The notes beneath the pieces are model-generated. The model searched no databases. It was not told the DNA's origin and saw only the letters and a list, made by a program, of their open reading frames with translations. Made by a program: the position numbers and the translations under genes. A stretch of DNA of 64,000 nucleotides from Catenaria anguillulae PL171 (Eukaryota > Blastocladiomycota > Blastocladiomycetes > Blastocladiales > Catenariaceae): the NCBI GenBank assembly GCA_002102555.1, contig MCFL01000045.1:62001-126000 (forward strand). The letters run 5' to 3'. Position 1 is the stretch's first letter; every line of letters begins with the position of its first letter. Shown in pieces: positions 57,133 through 64,000 of this stretch.

Positions 57133-58982
57133 GGCAAACGATTGGGAGACTTGGATTATGGTAATGATTGGAGATTTACAAAGATTTCATTGAGTGATTG
57201 TTGCTTATCGTCATTTGCGTGACAGATCACAGTGGTTCATGATTAAACCCAAAACAGACGTAAACACTTTTGATCTACCCGTTGACAACGACGTTTTGAT
57301 TTCCGGAACATATGACGATTGGTGGAGCGTCTGCCTTCGTACATATTTACCTGGCCTGAGAAGCAAATGAAGTTGTTCTAAAGCGAACAGCAGATATACT
57401 TACCGTCGTAACAAACTCGAAGCAATCTCTCAATATTCCCGTTTCCTTTTTGTTCCCATGGTGTGTGCCTGGTGTCTGTCATCTCTCAATCATCCTTCAG
57501 CATTTCGCATGTGATGAGGACGCGTTCGTTGCCCCAAACAATGTTCCGACCTACCGACCGAGCATTTGCCAACTTTGACTGCACCCGACTGACCAAGTTC
57601 GCGCACACGTCAAGTGGAACTCAAGACGCCATATCGTGCGCCAGTCCAGGTCAAGGCACTTCCCTTGAGTCTTGAGGCATTGCTGCTTGAACTGCTGGGC
57701 TATGGAAGACACTCAATATCAGCCTTTATTGAATGTCGCTGACCCTAGTTTTCTCGTAAGCCTGTCTCACTTCCCTTGATTGCACGTTTGGCGGGCTTGG
57801 TCGGTCAAGCCGACTTGGCAGGGGCGGATCCAGCAATCCAATTGCATAGTCGTCGAAGTTTTTGTGCACACACACGAGAAGACCCTCTTGCTTTTCTTCA
57901 GGTATTTTGGGCTCGGTGGGTCGATCCATTTCATGTCCATCTTCAATCTCTCTTTCGTGCACACTCACGCTTGTCATTCAACGCAAATACTCCGAATCGC
58001 ATCGTCTCTTCGTTTGGTGATCAGAATCCACATCGAACTTCTTCATCGAACCCATTAATGGGAAGCTTGCACGTGCCGGCATAGCTCACGATCTAGCACA
58101 TTCCTATGTTTATCCCAAGTGCTGTTAACTACACCCTATATTTTCTTTGGTCAGTTTTGACTACCCGGGCACTTATTGTTTGTCAGGAAGCTTTCTGCCT
58201 TTTCCCCCACCACTTGAGACAGGTTCATCAAGCAACCGGCCCATTCCCTCCAGAAAACATCTCGCTGAAGCCGATTCTCAGGATCGAAACGAACCATCGA
58301 GCAAATTGTTTCAGTGCACAACTTGATTTATCGCGGCAGCACATGTTGATATTGTATATGCTCGTTACTTCCTATGTAGCACAAGAGGGGGTAACGAACC
58401 AATACTTACACGACATGGCTTTCTTGAGAGTTCACGCGCCTTTCGGCCGTTGTGTGGTTCCGTTGTTTTCGCACTCTTGCTCATTATTCTAATGTGTCTC
58501 GCCGTTCACCGCCGAGCTCGATTGTGTCCATGGCAAAAAATTTTGATCAAGCCTAAACAAATAAGTCCGGAAAATAAATGAAGCACCAAGTGTGCCAAAC
58601 GCTTCATGCTTGTCAAGCAAACTGGAAGCGATGATGTCTGTATGCAGATGTGCATGATTCAAGGAATAGGTACTGAGGAATCAACAAAAAAGGCGGAAAA
58701 CAACAGAGAAAAGAAAGAACGAGGGTGCGAACCAGGATCTCAGACGATACAGGGATGGGAACGTGTATCGCCGTGAATGGCGAAAATTACGAATTAAACG
58801 GAATTGGAGAGGAAAGGACGGCCAGGAGAGTAGAAACGGTTGCACAAGTGATGAGGGGTGAATGGCACACGAACGTAAAGCAATAAGTGGGACGAATGAA
58901 TGCGAGAAAGTAAAAAACCATGTGCAAGACAGCGAACCATAACGTGCGATCGACTGAATGAATAGACATGACAAGGGCACCC
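57133..58982. other. Long intergenic region
   Basis: 1.85 kb lie between the start of the LMBRD2-like gene and the stop of the Skn7-like gene. Several open frames up to about 128 codons exist (for example 58106-58492 on +), but none has recognisable motifs or convincing composition. The first few hundred bases upstream of 57132 should hold the LMBRD2-like promoter. I see no tRNA or repeat. Confidence 0.4.
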
Positions 58983-61900
58983 TCATCCCAACCGCTGCCT
59001 CTTTTGCATATGCTGCTGTTGCTGTGTATACTGCTGTTGCTGTTGTTGGGGCTGCTGCTGCTGCGGATACCCTGCCTGCCCCAGCTCATGTGCTCCAGGC
59101 AAAGCCGCACTTGCGAATGGATCCACGCCCACGCCAAGCCCTGCCAGCCCGTCAAACCCACTGGCATTCACGCTGCTTGCCAGCAGTGCATCCACGGCCT
59201 CCATGGTCGAAAATGTACGTTTGCCAGCGCCGACAAGCGAATCGAACACGCCGGGAAAATCGATACCCGCAAGGTTGAGCTGTACGGCTGACGACGACGC
59301 AGTCGAGCTCGGGTCCGATTGCACGCCATTGACTGCTGGCGCGGCGGCAGATGAGGCCGAGAACGATTCGTCGGATCCCAATGGCATGTTGGGGTTACTC
59401 CCATTGGTGCCCACGGGTCCGCTGCCCATCATGGACAGTGGAGGCAGCCCATTCGGTTGCGGACCGAGCGAGATGTTGTGCAAGCTCGCTTGTTGGGCCG
59501 GCGGTGGCGGCGGGGGTACGGGCATTTGCCGGTTGCTCGGGCGCGCATTGGACGTGTGGTCGTCGCCAGCGGCGACACCAAAGCGAGAGGGCATGCCGGG
59601 CAGTTTTGCGACGTTGTTGCCGCCGAGCATGGGTGGATCGATCGACATGTGTCCGGGCAAGTGGGGCTGCTGGAGGTTAATCAGCGGGCGCGCATTAGGT
59701 TGTTGTTGCAGCTGCTGTTGTTGCTGTTGCTGCTGCTGATACTGCGCCGGCGGTGGAGCTTGCTGCTGCTGGGATTGGCTGGAGCTGGCGCCGTTGACAA
59801 ACTGCATCACATCCTTGTTCCCAGCCTGCCGGCCGAGGTCCCGGTCATTACTCCCGCCACGCGACATTGGCTGTTGAGTCTGCTTGTTGGCACTGCTGGC
59901 CGACATGGGCGGCGGCGGCATCGCGTCTCCTGCGTGGTCATCGGGGAGCTCGACAATGCGGGACGATCCGAGCGTCCGAGGCACGTCCCCGACCTTGCCG
60001 TTACCTGCGGCAGAGCTCGTTGATTGACGCAAATGGGCGCAGAATCGCTCAATCACAGCCTTGAGCGCGAGCTTTGAAAACGGTTTTGGCAAGACGTCCG
60101 ACATTCCGTGCGCTAGGTACGTGAGGCGGTCGTCTTCCGAGATGTTTGAAGTCACCGGAACGATGGGTGTCCTGTGATCGTCGCATGGGCGAGTTGGTCA
60201 GTCCTCGGCCACGTAGATAGACAACAAAGTTTGGGAGCATACCAAGTATTGAACTGCCGGATCTGACTTGCTGCACTCACCCCATCCATCCTCGGCATGA
60301 CAATATCCATCAAGACCACGTCATATTGCCCCGAATTGACCGCCTTGACGGCAGCCAGCCCGTCCTGAGCCACATCAAACGTACACCCGAAAATCGACAA
60401 TAATTTACCTGACAACTTGCGACAAATGGCATCATCCTCGACAAGCAGTACGCGCGGCGGTGTGCACCACTCGTCGCCAGTACCCGGTGGGCCAGTTGTG
60501 CCAAGGCCGGACTGTTTCCCACCGTTTGCAGATGAATTGGGAAGGTCCGAGTTGGTGTCGGAAAATGCGACAGACATGTTTGACCGAGCAAGGGCTGCGG
60601 CAATTGGATTGGTGTTGGCACTGTTGTTGATTTGATTGGATGCCGACGATGGGCGCGCGCGGTGGTGGATGCGTGGGGACCCCGTGTGGTCGTCCAAGGG
60701 CTGCTCGTGATGGTGGTCGTCGCGCGCTTGCGCATATCGCTGCTGATGTTGCGAGTGGCGATCCCGGTCGCGGGTGTTTGCTTGTGGCGAATGCTGGCGC
60801 GGCGGCGGCGGCGGCAGGGGCACATAGTCGGCATCTTCGTGCATCGGGTGGCGCGATGGCCGTTGCTGCTGATAATGATGCGGACCCGAGTGCGCGTCCG
60901 ACTCGTGCGCGCGTTTGACACGCGTCAATGCGCGGTGCTCGCTGGATCCAATCAACGGTCGGCCACGCGGGCTTGAGTTGTTGCCAGAACTGCCATCGTC
61001 CCAACCTGGCGGCACGGGCGGCCCGTACGAATGGCGCCAGCTGCCGCTCCCGCCGTGTGTGGATGCTGGCGGGTAGTACCCATCGTGACCGTTGGACGGT
61101 GGCATACCAGTGTACTCGTCGTCGCTTGCTTGTCCGGGCGCCATGGGTGAATGTGGTCCGTGTGAAGGTGGCGCGGGCAGGTACGCGTGGCGAGGTCCAG
61201 TTGAAGCTTCGCCGAGGGGCAACCGACTCTTGGTCGAGTGTCCGTGGAAGTTGCTGCTGTTGCTGAAGAACCTTGAATCAACTCCGTTGCCGCCGCCTCT
61301 GGAATGACCACCGGCATAGTACTGTTGCGGGTCGTCCACCCTGGGCATTTTCCGTGACCTGTACCACTGCATGCGGTCAAACAAGGGATCGCCTGAGCTT
61401 GCTGACCGAGGCGCGGTTGGATCCTTTGGTGGAAACACAGACTCTGCCACGTCTCGCAAGAGCGCGTCCTGCATGCCAACCATTTTGCGCAATTCAGTGA
61501 CTTCCTCTGAAATGAGCTGGTAATTGCGGTCCATGCGGCGAAGGTATAGCTCCACGTCGTGCTGGTATCGATTGAGCGACTCGAGCTGTGCCTGAAGCTC
61601 AAGGACGGTGGGCCCGTGGTCGTTGATGCGCGGGACGGGCGGTGGGCCAAAGGCTGGCATGGACGGTGGCCCGTGTCCATGGCCATGCTGGGGAGGTGGT
61701 TGCGGGTGCGAGTGTGCGTAGCGCGCGTCGGGTTGGTAGGGCGGCGGGTGGTACGGAGGCTGGTGATGTGCGTGGGATGGCGGGAAGGGGGGTGGAGGCG
61801 GGCCATTTGGACGGGCAGTGGTGTGGGAATGAGCAAGAAAAGACGATGCAATGGGGTCGACTGGTTGTTGGATTTGATCGATGTCCATTTGCGCGTCCTC

Positions 61901-62887
61901 GGGTTGCCCAGGGGGAGGATTTGATGAGTTTGCGCGCTGGGAAGACCGTGACTGTTGCGGAGCGTGGGCATGCGACTGTGGCTGTGACTGGTGGACTGTG
62001 GCTGGACTGTGACCTGGGACTGGCGGGTGTCTTGGAGCCGAGGCATTTGAGAGGCAGCTGGTTTGCGCGAGATGGACTCGAGCAAGTCGAGGCGATCGCG
62101 CTGAAAGTTTGGATGGGCAAAGATCCAGCAGAGTCGCCAAGGCGGCGTGCGCGGGAGACTTTGCAGACGCCTTGCGGAAGCCGTACTTGTTGAGCTGGCG
62201 CACAAAGGACGAAAAGTTGTTGTGGCGGAAGATGCGCGGGAGGTAGTCGCGAGCAAACGTGGTGGGGTCGCGCACAGCAAATGCCAAGCCGTCGGGGCAC
62301 CAGCACACGGGACCCTGTTCCACGCGCGACTCTGACTCCTCGAGCATTCGGTACAGCTTCTTGATAAAGTCGGGGATGGACACGGTGATGGCGAGGTGCA
62401 GGCGTGCGGCCGTGTTGGGTGACTGGGTGCTCAGACTGATTGGCCCTGTGGTCACGGTACCGGTACCGCCTCCGCCTCCGCCTCCCCCTCCGTGTGATCG
62501 GCTGGCGTTGGTACCGGCACCGGCATTCTGTTGCTGGTTCTGTGCCTGACTTTGGTCGTGCTCGTCGTCTTGGTTATCCTCATCCTCGTCCTCGTCCTCG
62601 TCTTCTTCGTTGTCGTCATCCTCGTCATTATCGGCTCCGTCTTGGTCATGGTCCAAGTCGCGATCATGACCATGTGACGAGGAGCGGCCGTCGTGCGGGT
62701 TGAGGTCGCGTGAAAGTGGATGCGGGCCTGGGCGAGGGGCCGGTTGAGGGTGGTGAGGGTCATATGGGTGGTGCTGGTGCATGGTAGTGGGGGCAGGCGA
62801 GGAGGTGGAAGGGGCAGACGGTGATGAAATTGCTGTTGTTGCTGCTGCTGCTGCTGCCGCCGCCGCGAGTGCCGGGTGAGCGAGCAT
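58983..62887 (-). CDS. Skn7/Prr1-like response regulator (HSF-type DNA binding, coiled coil, receiver)
   Basis: The model is complement(58983-60171, 60243-62887), about 1277 residues, much longer than yeast Skn7 (622) because of disordered Asp/Glu, His/Pro and Gln-rich tracts. The HSF-like domain (FIKKLYRMLEESE to HNNFSSFVRQLNKYGFRK, about 62370-62165) is followed by a coiled coil (ELQAQLESLNRYQHDVELYL, LISEEVTELRKMVGMQD). The receiver (RVLLVEDDAICRKLSGKLL, phospho-acceptor Asp in DVVLMDIVMPRMDG, conserved Lys in LPKPFSKLALKAV) is split by intron 60242-60172. It is the nuclear output of a fungal histidine-kinase phosphorelay for oxidative, osmotic and wall stress. The DNA-binding end (WIFAHPNFQRDRLDLLESI, about 62125-62060) is readable only in a shifted frame. 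ATG 62887 has a good context (GCCATGC). Confidence 0.88.
58990..59070. repeat. CAG/CTG repeats coding poly-Gln (C-terminal)
   Basis: Interrupted CTG units on + (CAG on -) encode the Gln-rich C-terminus of the Skn7-like protein, QQQQPQQQQQQYTQQQQ. A second cluster lies at about 59700-59775 (QYQQQQQQQQQLQQQ). Confidence 0.85.
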
Positions 62888-64000
62888 GGCAACAAATCGC
62901 AATTGTGGAATGAAATCCTTTAGCGGATGGGATGCCGTTATTCCGGCGCAATCGGGTGGGAAACGGAAATGAAATGGGATTGGAATGCAACTTAAGAAGA
63001 ACAAACGTCCAGAACAGGGCTTGTTAAAGATTGTGTGCAACTTGGAGCCTTGAGCTTGAGCGAGCGAGTTGAGTGAATAACGAGAAGGGGACGAACCGGC
63101 GGAGGAGCAGATACAGGCGAGGTCGGGAGGTCGGGCACACAGACGAACCGAGGAGTGTCAATGGACGACAAAGGAATTGGGACTCGACGGTGCCTTACTC
63201 TGCCAAAGAAAGGGGACTGCCCCTGTATTTGAATCACGGCAAATGTTTATGATCTCAAGCGCAGGCTCGCAATCACAAAGCGCAAAGCACGAAACAGCCG
63301 TGAGATTTCCACTATGTTCCTCGAATGCACCAGTCGGCAATTGAGCGACTCAAGGTTTTCGTTGGCACTACCTATACACAGTTCGCGGACCGTATCCAAT
63401 GGCAAGCTGCGACCAACGTTCGCAGTCGAGTGGCGACGCCGCAAAACCGCCCCAAGTCAAATCGCGAGCAGCTTTTTCCAAACAGAATCCAGCTGTTCGC
63501 ACTTGGTTTTGATGATTTTGATGTGATGCAGACCCTCTTCACGTCGACTGCTGGTTTCCACCATATGCGCAATACTTGCCCTTGGCGAGCGGAAATGCCG
63601 AGTCTGTCGTTCGTTGGTGGCCCTTGTTGATCGGCTGTGTGGCGGTGTGTTGGTTGGGGGCCGAGGCGTTACAATTGTGTTCAACGACCAGGGGATCCTG
63701 TATCAGCGGTCGTTGGTTTCGGCTTATGAATGGAACATATTTCAATGTATTTACATGGGTGATGCATGTACATATGTATGTAGAATAGGGTGCAAGAAAA
63801 TGATGAGGCAGATCCCCCAGCTTGCAAACAACAAAGGCACAAAAAGACTCGAAAGGCTAGCCCCCATGCTCTCTTCGGGTGGAGAAACATCGATGGATCG
63901 GCAAGATGACGAGAGATCGACAATCGCTCGCGATTCGAGAATGGGTGAAGTCGTCCTGAACGCTTCCAGAAGTCGCGTAGAATCAGGGGCTGCCGATCAT
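62888..64000. other. Upstream region of the Skn7-like gene, and window end
   Basis: No gene is recognised. Minus-strand open frame continues to 63040 upstream of the chosen start, so the N-terminus could be 51 residues longer. The remainder holds only unconvincing frames. The last 80 bases could belong to the end of a neighbouring gene, but too little is visible. Confidence 0.4.

Noticed and set aside
62110-62175. Intron restoring the HSF-domain frame in the Skn7-like gene
   Set aside because: The only AG near the shift would give introns of 10-28 bp or delete the conserved KYGFRK residues.

Overview
The window is a piece of a eukaryotic nuclear genome, most likely an early-diverging fungus, probably zoosporic (chytrid-like). 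This is inference. It rests on short GT-AG introns (about 50-150 bp), a fungal Skn7/Prr1-type regulator (HSF-like DNA-binding domain, coiled coil and receiver domain in one protein), a cyclic-nucleotide-gated-type channel of a kind dikaryotic fungi generally lack, and a cytoplasmic dynein intermediate chain.

Layout. (1) 1-3204: host DNA with the 3' end of an unknown gene and a voltage-sensor/CNBD ion-channel gene that stops in the middle of its CNBD. (2) About 3205-45900: a roughly 42.7-kb island of nested transposable elements with no recognisable host gene. (3) 45955-64000: compact host DNA with a TMEM184/Ost-alpha-type membrane protein, eIF6, a dynein intermediate chain, an AtuA-family protein, an LMBRD2-like membrane protein and a Skn7-like response regulator. 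Neighbours are divergent or convergent, with a few hundred bases or less between most of them.

The island, left to right: a divergent gene pair (unknown 17-residue-repeat protein on -, hAT transposase on +) separated by a 193-bp tandem array and sharing an intronic palindrome; two ORF1-only elements that resemble half-LINEs; a gag-like fragment; a LINE 3' half (LINE-C) carrying two SINEs; a Ty3/gypsy gag-pro-RT fragment; a Ty1/copia RT-RNase H fragment with an LTR-like end; a gypsy integrase-chromodomain fragment; a LINE with an inverted 5' half (LINE-A); a MULE with long repetitive terminal inverted repeats, whose transposase gene is split by an 8-kb full-length LINE (LINE-D); a 5'-truncated LINE (LINE-B); and a copia gag-pro-integrase fragment split by a third SINE. 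Insertion order can be read from target-site duplications: the MULE predates LINE-D, LINE-C predates both of its SINEs, and the right-hand copia predates its SINE.

The LINEs have an ORF1 with a CCHC knuckle and an ORF2 with AP-type endonuclease, RT, RNase H and a terminal Cys/His motif. Half-LINEs and LINEs share a short motif before the poly-A, so the LINE machinery may move the ORF1-only elements. Copies of one LINE family are nearly identical but differ by many one-base indels, so either they decayed recently or the assembly has residual indel errors. That caution also applies to the apparent frameshift in the host Skn7-like gene.
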